A stretch of DNA of 30,267 bases from JBFHFS01 sp041583495 (GTDB lineage Bacteria > Bacteroidota > Bacteroidia > Bacteroidales > Marinilabiliaceae). Where the stretch lies: assembly GCA_041583495.1 (NCBI GenBank), contig JBFHFS010000060.1, forward strand, positions 1-30,267, in the 5' to 3' direction. Shown here in pieces: positions 18,354 through 24,646 of the stretch. Made by a program: the position numbers and the translations under genes. The notes beneath the pieces are model-generated. The model was not told the origin of the DNA and searched no databases. It saw only the letters and a list, made by a program, of their open reading frames with translations. The first letter of the stretch is position 1. Every line of letters starts with the position of its first letter.

Positions 18354-18722
18354 CTAAATAACCTGGGATACAAGCTCCTGCAAAAAGCGACGCTCATAAT
18401 AGTCCTCATCAACCACCTCTTTATTCCAAAGCAAAACATCCAGATCTATCTCCCGGGGGCCATATTTGGGACGTGACCTGTCGCGCCCCATTTGATCTTC
18501 CAATTGCTTTAGGGTGACCCTAAGCAATTGAAGATCCATGGAGGTCTGCAACCGCAGAGCTCCATTCAGGAAATCGGGCTGCTGATGAATGCCAATGGGA
18601 GACGTGCGCCGCCAGGGGGATATCTTTTCCACCTCGAACAGTTCCCGCAAGAGCTCAACAGCACGCGCCATATTTTGTGGTGCGTTAATATTTGAACCCA
18701 AACCAATCACTGCACTATTCAT
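18354..18722 (-). CDS. folK: Short HPPK (6-hydroxymethyl-dihydropterin pyrophosphokinase)
   Basis: I chose the ATG at 18722, giving 122 residues; the open frame runs further upstream, but only through folB. HPPK features: VIGLGSN at 4-10, a RTSPIG...QPDFLNGA block that matches the pterin-binding region, then GRDRSRPKYGPREIDLDVLLW with the metal-binding Asp pair in IDLD. The enzyme attaches pyrophosphate to 6-hydroxymethyl-7,8-dihydropterin in folate synthesis. Ordinary HPPKs have about 155-165 residues; this one stops after a DYYERRFLQEL stretch that looks like a compressed end, so it lacks roughly 30-40 C-terminal residues. Its start overlaps the folB end by 8 bp, implying translational coupling. 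It is last in the four-gene operon. Confidence 0.85.
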   Translation of the reverse strand: MNSAVIGLGSNINAPQNMARAVELLRELFEVEKISPWRRTSPIGIHQQPDFLNGALRLQTSMDLQLLRVTLKQLEDQMGRDRSRPKYGPREIDLDVLLWNKEVVDEDYYERRFLQELVSQVI

Positions 18723-19086
18723 ATATCTCCCCTCCAGGCTTGGATTTCGACATGGAAAAGGAGACGCTTCGGGCAAACCGGAGGGCATGAGGCTTATCCA
18801 CCTCCAAAGAGACCTTCTCCACACGATCCATCGCCAATAACATATTGACAACATCATTGGCCAGTTTTTCAAGAAGGTTGAACTTTCCCCCCTCCACCAA
18901 CTGAATGATTTTTTTGCAGATTCCACGATAATCCATGGCATCAGCGGGATCGTCACTTTCCTCCTCACCCTGAGTGGCATAAAAAATTTGCACATTGAGC
19001 AGCAAATCCTGCTTTTTCCCCAACTCATGCAGGTTAAAACCCACCTGAGTGCGCAAAAGCAAATCTTTTATTTGAATAACAGCCAT
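18715..19086 (-). CDS. folB: Dihydroneopterin aldolase family protein
   Basis: 123 residues of the FolB/FolX tunnel-fold family. A conserved Glu (NLHELGKKQDLLLNV) follows the N-terminal strand where FolB has its catalytic region. The block DYRGICKKIIQLVEGGKFNLLEKLA carries the pterin-anchoring Glu (LLE), and VDKPHALRFA holds the family Lys. Family members cleave dihydroneopterin to 6-hydroxymethyl-dihydropterin and glycolaldehyde, or epimerise it; the sequence does not tell these apart. It sits between a pteridine-reductase-like SDR (2-bp gap) and folK (8-bp overlap), so a pterin role is well supported. Confidence 0.9.
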   Translation of the reverse strand: MAVIQIKDLLLRTQVGFNLHELGKKQDLLLNVQIFYATQGEEESDDPADAMDYRGICKKIIQLVEGGKFNLLEKLANDVVNMLLAMDRVEKVSLEVDKPHALRFARSVSFSMSKSKPGGEIYE

Positions 19087-19088
19087 AG

Positions 19089-19808
19089 CTAAATAAGATG
19101 AGCCCCACTATCACAAAAGATCACCTGACCTGTGATGGAGGGATTATTCAACAAAAAACTAACGGATTGAGCAATATCCAGGGTGCCCACTTGTCGTTTA
19201 AGAGGGGTTTTGGCGATCACCTGATCCAGGTGTTCTACCCCTTTCCCCGGAGGCGGCAAAACCGGCCCGGGGGCTACCCCATTGACTCTGAATGCAGGAG
19301 CCCAGGCTAAAGCAGCCATCTTGGTTAAGGACTCCAGTGCTTTTTTTGCCAACAAATACGCAGCATGGGTATCGATATGGTTAACCACATTGGTATCCAA
19401 AAGGTTAACCACACTACCCAACGGAAAACGTTGTTTAAAGGCCTGCATCAAAAACAAAGGGGCAGAAAAATTCACGTCCATCTGTTTTTTCAGGAAGTCG
19501 GGCGATATATCCTCAAGACACCCGGGGGTAAAGACACTGGCATTATTAACCAGGGCGGTCAACTCAACTCCCTGAATAGAAGAGTGGTCAAAAAGAGTCG
19601 TCACCTTTTCCATATTGGAAAGATCGCACTGAAGGGTCCAGAAATTCTGGTGGGGAAACTCGCTTCCAAGCTGAGACGCCAACTCAAGAACCTCCTCCTG
19701 ACTATGATGATAGTGCAAGACCACCCCCCAACCCTCATGAGCCAGATGGCGTGATATGGCGGCCCCAACTCTTTTAGCTGCTCCGGTAACAAGCACTACA
19801 GGACTCAT
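19089..19808 (-). CDS. SDR-family pteridine reductase (PTR1/FolM-like)
   Basis: 239 residues from the ATG at 19808; a TTG two codons upstream is possible. A Rossmann short-chain dehydrogenase with the cofactor motif T-G-A-A-K-R-V-G, i.e. TGxxxRxG rather than the usual TGxxxGxG, which is the signature of PTR1/FolM pteridine reductases. NNAS follows. In the active site the usual Ser is replaced by Asp (VVNLLDTN), with Y-x-x-x-K in AAYLLAKKAL; the Asp-Tyr-Lys set is as in PTR1. These enzymes use NADPH to reduce dihydropterins or dihydrofolate. Genes on either side (folB 2 bp downstream, msrC 2 bp upstream) support a pterin/redox role. Whether it acts as dihydrofolate or dihydromonapterin reductase cannot be read from sequence. 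Confidence 0.85.
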   Translation of the reverse strand: MSPVVLVTGAAKRVGAAISRHLAHEGWGVVLHYHHSQEEVLELASQLGSEFPHQNFWTLQCDLSNMEKVTTLFDHSSIQGVELTALVNNASVFTPGCLEDISPDFLKKQMDVNFSAPLFLMQAFKQRFPLGSVVNLLDTNVVNHIDTHAAYLLAKKALESLTKMAALAWAPAFRVNGVAPGPVLPPPGKGVEHLDQVIAKTPLKRQVGTLDIAQSVSFLLNNPSITGQVIFCDSGAHLI

Positions 19809-19810
19809 AT

Positions 19811-20272
19811 TCAAGGATATATCAAGGTTACCATTTTTTCGAGATTCAAACGATCAATTTCATCAAAGGCATTCAGGTCACGACTATCCACGTCCAGGAC
19901 GGCCACCACAGACCCATCTTTTTTGCGCACCGGAACCACTATTTCCGACTGGGATAAGGCAGAACAACCAATATGGCCTGGAAACTGCTCTACATCCGGA
20001 ACAACAACGCTTTGACCACTATTGATACCTGCCCAACACACCCCAGTATCCTTTTTCAACTTTAAACAGGCCAGGGGTCCCTGATAAGGGCCCACCACAA
20101 GACTCCCATCATCAAGGAAATAAAATCCTGTCCAAAAAAATCCGGGCATCTTATGATGCAGCAACGCCGCCATCGTACTCATTCTGGACCAGGGGCTATT
20201 GGTGGCTACAACCAATTTTTCCAACTGATTATAAATGCGCTCGTACCTGGCATTTTTTGATTTATCGCTCAT
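19811..20272 (-). CDS. msrC: Free methionine-(R)-sulfoxide reductase (GAF domain)
   Basis: A single GAF domain of 153 residues. Three cysteines at 69, 79 and 103 lie in GPLACLKL, GVCW and HIGCSALSQSEIVVPV. The spacings of 10 and 24 match Cys84, Cys94 and Cys118 of the E. coli enzyme, and the blocks around them fit the family. It reduces free methionine-R-sulfoxide using thioredoxin-like donors. I chose the ATG at 20272: an in-frame ATG at 20338 would overlap the -7 promoter box at 20336-20343 and so lie upstream of the transcription start. It is the first gene of a tight operon with a pteridine reductase, folB and folK. Confidence 0.9.
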   Translation of the reverse strand: MSDKSKNARYERIYNQLEKLVVATNSPWSRMSTMAALLHHKMPGFFWTGFYFLDDGSLVVGPYQGPLACLKLKKDTGVCWAGINSGQSVVVPDVEQFPGHIGCSALSQSEIVVPVRKKDGSVVAVLDVDSRDLNAFDEIDRLNLEKMVTLIYP

Positions 20273-20335
20273 ATAAAAAAAAGAAAAGAGACCTGCTTTT
20301 CGCAGAAATGTGTTATTAATTCGAAAACTACCCTT

Positions 20336-20343
20336 CAAATGTA
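20336..20343 (-). promoter_or_regulatory. -7 promoter element for the msrC-SDR-folB-folK operon
   Basis: TACATTTG on the minus strand matches TAnnTTTG, about 64 nt before the ATG at 20272. No good -33 TTG is present at the right spacing. It helps decide the msrC start. Confidence 0.5.
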
Positions 20344-20645
20344 ACCGAAATTCAGGAAAATAGAATTATCGACCTTTCTTTAAGGTATAAAAAGAAGGAA
20401 AAAAACGCAAAAATAAATCATCCCCCTCGCGAAAATATTATCCTCCAGGATGAGCCTAAACCCATATCAGGCGAGCCGGCCTAAACCATCCAGGCTTTTT
20501 GTCCCGGCATGGTCAATAGACGATACCCCAAAACAAAAATGGATGCTTCGCTATGTATTAAACAAAAAACAACCGGTTTCTGCCATAAGAACAGTCAACC
20601 GGTTGTTTCTCCATTAATATTCCAACCCTAAATATTGTTTAGGAC
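20339..20645. other. Intergenic region between msrC operon and sigma factor
   Basis: 307 bp without a convincing gene. It holds the operon's -7 box (at its low-coordinate edge) and the sigma-factor terminator (20567-20608). Between them, about 20,400-20,530 shows nothing I can name. Confidence 0.6.
20567..20608 (-). terminator. Intrinsic terminator of the sigma factor gene
   Basis: AACCGGTTGTTT-type arms at 20567-20578 and 20597-20608 form a perfect 12-bp stem with an 18-nt loop. On the minus strand the stem runs straight into TTTTTTGTTT. It begins 38 nt after the sigma-factor stop codon. Confidence 0.8.
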
Positions 20646-21164
20646 TTAGGTAGCATAACTACCTTCGCTATCCTTTAGCATATCCTGCAACTTTTTACGG
20701 GTGAAGAAGATACGACTTTTCACCGTTCCAATGGGAAGTTCCAATTGCTCAGCAATCTCTTTATATTTATATCCATTGGTATGCATTCTGAATGGTATTC
20801 TGAAATCATCGTTCAACTGTTCGATATACCCGTTCATCTCCGTGACGGAATGCACCATCTCAGGGGTTTCGGAGGCATAATTCTTCCGATAGGCATTTCG
20901 AAAACCGTTGTCGCTCCCATCAAATGTGTTCCTGGTTTTCTGATTACGACGATAATTGTTGATAAAAGTATTTTTCATAATGGTAAACACCCAGGCTTTA
21001 AAATTGGTATTTGCCACGAATTGATTTCTGTAGGTAAGCGCTTTCAAGGTAGTCTCCTGAAGGAGGTCGCGCGCATCCTCATCATTAGCAGTTAAACTTA
21101 GAGCGAAATACAAAAGCTTGTCTTGTAAGCTTAGCAATCTGTCGTTAAATTGTATTGTAGTCAT
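20646..21164 (-). CDS. ECF-type RNA polymerase sigma factor
   Basis: 172 residues. The sigma-70 region 2 (about 10-75) has DEDARDLLQETTLKAL and FKAWVFTIMKNTFINNYRR, where the -10 box is bound. Region 4 (about 120-163) has a helix-turn-helix YKEIAEQLELPIGTVKSRIFFTRKKL for -35 recognition. The linker between them is charged and includes NTFDGSDNG. No anti-sigma gene lies next to it, which is usual for this group of Bacteroidota ECF sigmas. It has its own promoter and terminator, so it is a single-gene unit. The regulon and signal are unknown. Confidence 0.9.
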   Translation of the reverse strand: MTTIQFNDRLLSLQDKLLYFALSLTANDEDARDLLQETTLKALTYRNQFVANTNFKAWVFTIMKNTFINNYRRNQKTRNTFDGSDNGFRNAYRKNYASETPEMVHSVTEMNGYIEQLNDDFRIPFRMHTNGYKYKEIAEQLELPIGTVKSRIFFTRKKLQDMLKDSEGSYAT

Positions 21165-21192
21165 GGTCGAATGGTTTTACTTTTTTGTCTAA

Positions 21193-21224
21193 CAAATATA
21201 ATGAAAGAATAAACGCATGGCAAT
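21193..21224 (-). promoter_or_regulatory. Promoter of the sigma factor gene
   Basis: On the minus strand ATTG (21224-21221), exactly 20 nt, TATATTTG (21200-21193), a full match to the Bacteroidota -33/-7 pattern. The start codon is 28 nt beyond the -7 box. Confidence 0.7.
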
Positions 21225-21582
21225 AGTAAAATTATAATTATTTATCCTTCTTTGAACTCAGTCTAAATAACAAAATCTGCTTTCCTCACATCTTCAGCAT
21301 TTTAATGAATCATTACTGCACTGTGTCTAAATTACAGCCAAAAGTTAAACAATTTGAATTTTGTTTAACTTTCTCCAAACAAATTACTCCAACTCAAGAA
21401 TCCCTTATTAACAGGAGTCTCCATGAATCAGAACCAGACCATCAGGTCCAGGAGGGGCAAATATACAAAGTTTTGCTTTTAGGACCTTTTTGTCCTGTTT
21501 AAATTTTTATTAATTCTTTACCTTAAAAAAGAGAACCTAAAACCAGAAAAAAGGCTGCCAAAAAATTCCAGAATTCTTTTTT
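21225..21582. other. Long intergenic region between divergent sigma factor and DUF134 genes
   Basis: No supported gene. A 65-codon + frame at 21305-21502 lacks family features. A second minus-strand TATATTTG (21465-21458) could be a distal promoter toward the sigma gene. A small hairpin (AGGAC/GTCCT, 21481-21496) is followed by AAATTTTTATT and could terminate a short + transcript. AT content is high. Confidence 0.5.
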
Positions 21583-21606
21583 ATGAGAATATTCTCATTA
21601 TATTTG
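21583..21606 (+). promoter_or_regulatory. Operator palindrome overlapping the promoter of the DUF134 gene
   Basis: ATGAGAATATTCTCAT (21583-21598) is a perfect 16-bp palindrome directly joined to TATATTTG (21599-21606), a full -7 match 17 nt before the ATG. The dyad fills the -33/-7 spacer, a classic repressor position; there is no good -33 box. The half-sites TGAGAAT/ATTCTCA recall Fur-type boxes but without the central base. The DUF134 protein encoded directly downstream is itself a candidate binder. Confidence 0.6.
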
Positions 21607-21623
21607 TATACTCAAAATGTATT

Positions 21624-22076
21624 ATGGCCCGACACAAAACCTTACGAAAGATAGTGGCTCCTCCTGGTTTCCAGGGATTCAGGCCCTATGGAGCCCGAAC
21701 AAAAAAGCAGGAAGTCATAGAGTTGCTATACGAAGAATACGAAGCCATAAAACTGGCCGACTTCGATAAGATGAATCATCTGGAGGCTTCCAGACTGATG
21801 GGGATTTCCAGGCCTACCTTTGCCCGCATATACGAGGAGGCCAGAAGAAAGATCGCTCAGGCCCTGGTCGAGGTAAAAGAGATAAAAGCTGTTTATGGAC
21901 ATGCGCGTCTCGACAAAAGTTGGTTTGTCTGCAACAATTGCCACGCCCGCTTCACGATGCCGGGAAACCTTTATAACAAAGGCTGTCCCCTTTGCAAATC
22001 GAATAATACGGAACCCATTAATGCAGAAAACCAGGAAAGCAGGGAAAAAAGATCTGATAAAAAGAGAATTCATTAA
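21624..22076 (+). CDS. DUF134-family DNA-binding protein with C-terminal zinc-ribbon-like motif
   Basis: 150 residues. The N-terminal DUF134 block (RHKTLRKIVAPPGFQGFRPYG) leads into a helix-turn-helix at about 51-83 (NHLEASRLMGISRPTFARIYEEARRKIAQAL), resembling sigma region 4. The C-terminal part has C103-x2-C106 and C121-x2-C124, likely binding zinc or an Fe-S cluster. DUF134 proteins are probable regulators often found next to NifX/NifB-like and ferredoxin-ATPase genes, as here (from memory). It is first in a + strand cluster and lies directly after a promoter with an embedded palindrome, so autoregulation or metal-responsive control is a reasonable inference. Confidence 0.85.
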   Translation: MARHKTLRKIVAPPGFQGFRPYGARTKKQEVIELLYEEYEAIKLADFDKMNHLEASRLMGISRPTFARIYEEARRKIAQALVEVKEIKAVYGHARLDKSWFVCNNCHARFTMPGNLYNKGCPLCKSNNTEPINAENQESREKRSDKKRIH

Positions 22077-22242
22077 CTGAACTAAAATAATCTCCAGCAC
22101 AGAACGGGGAACCGCACCTTTGACAAAGACAACCAGGACAGGAATTAATAACCAACTGGCAAAAAAAGTCATTCACAAACCATGAAAAAAGCCCCCGTAA
22201 AAAAACAGGCAGGCTAAGAGAAAACCATTTTTGCACTACTTG

Positions 22243-22302
22243 TCCCGTTTAGGCGGGAAGGGAATGACTAAAGTGGCGAGTTCCCCCGAATCGAGTTCGG
22301 GG
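22243..22302. repeat. Two adjacent REP-like hairpins
   Basis: Hairpin 1 is TCCCG-TTTAGG-CGGGA (22243-22258). Hairpin 2 is CCCCGAA-TCGAG-TTCGGGG (22284-22302). Sequences such as CCCGAACTCGATTCGGG beside GTCATTCCC are typical of dispersed extragenic palindromes in several bacteria (from memory). It lies 27 nt upstream of the NifX-like gene, so it may also affect that transcript. No second copy was seen in this window. Confidence 0.4.
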
Positions 22303-22328
22303 TGGCAATAAAAAACAAATTTAGACAC

Positions 22329-22649
22329 ATGAAAACAATTATCACAGCAACGGGTGACCAAATCAAAGCACCCTTCGACAAACGCTTTGGCCGGGCCGCA
22401 TGGTTTTGTCTTTTCGACGAAACCACAGGAAGCACTGCTTTTTATGAAAATGAATTCGCCGGCGCAAGTGGCGGAGCGGGTGTCAAGGCGGCAGAAAAAA
22501 TCGTAGAGCTGGACGCCAAAAAAGTTATCTCTGGTGATTTTGGTCCCAAAGCCAAAGATCTGCTACAAAAGTTCAACATCCAAATGGTGATTATCAATGA
22601 CGATAACCCAACCGTTGAAGATCTTATTAACCGTTTAAAACGACAATAA
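22329..22649 (+). CDS. NifX/NifB-C-terminal-like cofactor-binding protein
   Basis: 106 residues from the ATG at 22329; an in-frame ATG nine codons upstream falls within the second hairpin and adds a non-family tail. The fold is the RNase-H-like small domain of dinitrogenase iron-molybdenum cofactor proteins: a KTIITATGDQIKAPFDKRFGRA start, a GGAGVKAAEKIVELDAKKVISGDFGPKA core, and FNIQMVIINDDNPTVEDLINRL at the end. Such proteins bind Fe-S or FeMo-type clusters in nitrogen-fixing organisms; many stand-alone copies occur without nitrogenase. No nif structural genes are in this window. It precedes the DUF5320-like gene with a 1-bp gap. Confidence 0.88.
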   Translation: MKTIITATGDQIKAPFDKRFGRAAWFCLFDETTGSTAFYENEFAGASGGAGVKAAEKIVELDAKKVISGDFGPKAKDLLQKFNIQMVIINDDNPTVEDLINRLKRQ

Positions 22650-22650
22650 A

Positions 22651-22827
22651 ATGCCACAACTCGATCACTCAGGCCCAGAGGGAAAAGGTCCCAAAACGGG
22701 TCGTCAATTAGGCCGATGCAAAAAAACGGATTCCCAAGAGCAAAACGAACAATTAGGTAAAGGTCAGGGGCTGAAACGTAAAAGCGGAGGTGGGAAAGGC
22801 AAAGGGCGCCGTTTGAAGAGCAACTAA
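22651..22827 (+). CDS. DUF5320-like small basic protein
   Basis: 58 residues, starting 1 bp after the NifX-like stop codon. The N-terminus MPQLDHSGPEGKGPKTGRQ and the following GRC match the MPxxDGTGPxGxGPxTGRxxGxC pattern of DUF5320 proteins, with a single Cys at position 23. The rest is Gly/Lys/Arg-rich (GGGKGKGRR near the end). Such small proteins usually occur next to NifX/NifB-like and ferredoxin-ATPase genes, as here (from memory). Function is unknown. The 15-bp gap to the next ATPase gene suggests one operon. Confidence 0.75.
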   Translation: MPQLDHSGPEGKGPKTGRQLGRCKKTDSQEQNEQLGKGQGLKRKSGGGKGKGRRLKSN

Positions 22828-22842
22828 CCAATACTGAACTAC

Positions 22843-23742
22843 ATGTCTATCAAAATAGCCATTGCCAGCGGAAAGGGAGGGACAGGCAAAACAACAGTGG
22901 CGGTAAATCTGCAATATTTCCTGAATAAATACCGGCCCCGCAAGGTTTTGCTGGTAGACTGCGATGTTGAGGAACCTAACGACCATCTTTTTTGCCCGGA
23001 TCTTACTCTTGAGTATCAGAAGGAAGTAAATCAAATGGTACCGGTCATCAACACCGAGGTCTGCACTTTTTGCCGTAAATGTGTGACCTTTTGCGAATTC
23101 AACGCCATCGTGGTGATTCCTCCGGTTTCCTTTGCGGAGGTCAATTCGAGTCTGTGTCACTCGTGCGGGGCCTGTCTGGCCGCCTGCCCCGCGCAGGCCC
23201 TGGAAGAGAAGCCCCATCCCATTGGGTCCATTCGCCGGCTTCAATCCGAGATTGGATGCGGTTTACTGGAAGGAAGACTTAAAATAGGCTCCGCCATGCA
23301 AACGCTCATGATCAAGGAGGTTAAAAAAAGCATTCCTCCCGACAATGATATCGTCCTGCTGGATGCCCCACCCGGGACCAGTTGCCCATTGGTTGAAACC
23401 GTGGCCGATGTGGACTACGTAATTCTGGTTACCGAACCCACGCCCTTTGGTCTGCACGACCTCAAACTCACCGTAACCCTTTTGCAAGAGATGGCCAAAC
23501 CGTTTGGGGTGGTGGTTAACAAGGCGGGACTAGGCAACCAGGCCGTTTACCAATACCTGAAGGAGCAGAACATCGAACTACTTGAGGATCTGCCATTTAA
23601 TAAAGATTATGCACGTAAATATGCCACAGGTGACCTATTAACCCACATCGATCCGCAAACAGAGCTGAAGTACCTCAACCTCATCAAAAAACTGGATAAA
23701 CACCATCAAACCTATGAAAGACATAACCATATTAAGTGGTAA
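22843..23742 (+). CDS. MinD-type P-loop ATPase with inserted 2x[4Fe-4S] ferredoxin (first copy)
   Basis: 299 residues, cytoplasmic. Deviant Walker A GKGGTGKT at 10-17, with the extra Lys11 of the MinD/Mrp group; LLVDCDVEEPN follows (about 36-46). Inserted ferredoxin: C74-x2-C77-x2-C80-x3-C84 and C105-x2-C108-x2-C111-x3-C115, enough for two [4Fe-4S] clusters. DAPPGTSCP and VTEPTPFGLHDL are the later nucleotide-site blocks. This is the COG1149-type 'MinD superfamily ATPase with inserted ferredoxin'. Known relatives of Mrp/NBP35 carry or load Fe-S clusters; the role here is inferred. Its end overlaps the next, similar gene by 29 bp, so the two are probably co-translated and may form a heterodimer. 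Confidence 0.9.
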   Translation: MSIKIAIASGKGGTGKTTVAVNLQYFLNKYRPRKVLLVDCDVEEPNDHLFCPDLTLEYQKEVNQMVPVINTEVCTFCRKCVTFCEFNAIVVIPPVSFAEVNSSLCHSCGACLAACPAQALEEKPHPIGSIRRLQSEIGCGLLEGRLKIGSAMQTLMIKEVKKSIPPDNDIVLLDAPPGTSCPLVETVADVDYVILVTEPTPFGLHDLKLTVTLLQEMAKPFGVVVNKAGLGNQAVYQYLKEQNIELLEDLPFNKDYARKYATGDLLTHIDPQTELKYLNLIKKLDKHHQTYERHNHIKW

Positions 23743-24601
23743 GGGAGGTACGGGAAAAACGAGCATCACAGCGGCCATTGCCGCGGTTGCTCACAATTCA
23801 GTGTTTTGCGACAACGATGTGGATGCTGCAGACCTGCACCTGCTTTTCGATCCTAAAATTCTGCAAACGCACACCTACCCCGGAGCGTGGGTGCCCACCA
23901 TCAACGAATCCAACTGCACCCGATGCGGCCTTTGCAAGGACCTTTGCCGGTTTGATGCTATTCACTATAAGGAGGAAGGGGGACTTGAGATCAATAAATA
24001 CCAGTGCGAAGGGTGCCGACTTTGCGAACGCCTGTGTCCGGCCGGTGCGATCACCTCCCAGAGGAGCACCAACAACCAATGGTATGTGTCTAACAGTCGC
24101 TTTGGCTCCCTGGTTCATGCACACATGGGGCCCGGAGAAGAAAATTCGGGAAAACTGGTGACACAAATCAGAAAAAAAGCAAGGGAAATTGCCACAGAGA
24201 CCCACGCCGATTTTGTGATCAACGACGGCCCCCCGGGCATAGGGTGTGCCACCATTGCCTCCATTACCGGAGCACATGCCACCCTGGTGATTCTTGAGCC
24301 CTCTCTTTCGGGACTTCACGATGCAAAAAGACTCATCGAGTTAATTCAATCTTTTAAAATTCCAATTTTTGCGATCATCAATAAGCACGACCTCAACGAA
24401 GAAATCACCCTGCTTATTAAAAGTTACCTGGAAGAACAAGCCATCCCGCTGCTTGCACAAATACCCTTCGAGCCCAAAATGGTATCGGCCATGATTGACC
24501 AAAAAACCATTGTAGAATTTGATCCGGAGGGTGAAATATCCAAAAAGATAAAAACCATTTGGGAAACCATCAGTATTTCAGAAAATAGTTTATTAACTTA
24601 A
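23714..24601 (+). CDS. MinD-type P-loop ATPase with inserted 2x[4Fe-4S] ferredoxin (second copy)
   Basis: 295 residues and a diverged homologue of the preceding gene. GKGGTGKT at 9-16, FCDNDVDAADLHL at about 31-43, ferredoxin cysteines C68/C71/C74/C78 and C98/C101/C104/C108, then INDGPPGIGCATIAS and LEPSLSGLHDAKRL. All nucleotide-site and cluster ligands are intact, so neither copy looks decayed. The ATG at 23714 overlaps the upstream gene by 29 bp. A paired arrangement of two such ATPases is known next to NifX/DUF134 genes (from memory). A heterodimer that moves electrons or Fe-S clusters using ATP is a reasonable model, not shown. Confidence 0.9.
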   Translation: MKDITILSGKGGTGKTSITAAIAAVAHNSVFCDNDVDAADLHLLFDPKILQTHTYPGAWVPTINESNCTRCGLCKDLCRFDAIHYKEEGGLEINKYQCEGCRLCERLCPAGAITSQRSTNNQWYVSNSRFGSLVHAHMGPGEENSGKLVTQIRKKAREIATETHADFVINDGPPGIGCATIASITGAHATLVILEPSLSGLHDAKRLIELIQSFKIPIFAIINKHDLNEEITLLIKSYLEEQAIPLLAQIPFEPKMVSAMIDQKTIVEFDPEGEISKKIKTIWETISISENSLLT

Positions 24602-24646
24602 GGCTCATAACGATAAAGAATCAACAACCTTCCTAATCCACGAGTT

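Noticed and set aside
18354..19028. A 224-residue minus-strand frame covering folK and extending upstream
   Set aside because: The first ~102 residues are Trp/Arg/Ser-rich nonsense that read folB in another frame; the family start is the ATG at 18722.
21305..21502. A 65-residue + strand frame in the gap before the DUF134 gene
   Set aside because: There is no convincing start region, and the composition is unlike a structured protein; it ends inside a small hairpin.
22302..22328. Upstream ATG for the NifX-like gene
   Set aside because: It begins on the last base of the second hairpin stem and adds a non-family tail; the ATG at 22329 matches the family N-terminus.
22329..24601. Nitrogen fixation locus
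   Set aside because: A NifX-like protein alone is not evidence of nitrogenase; no nifHDK, nifB, nifE or nifN is present in this window.
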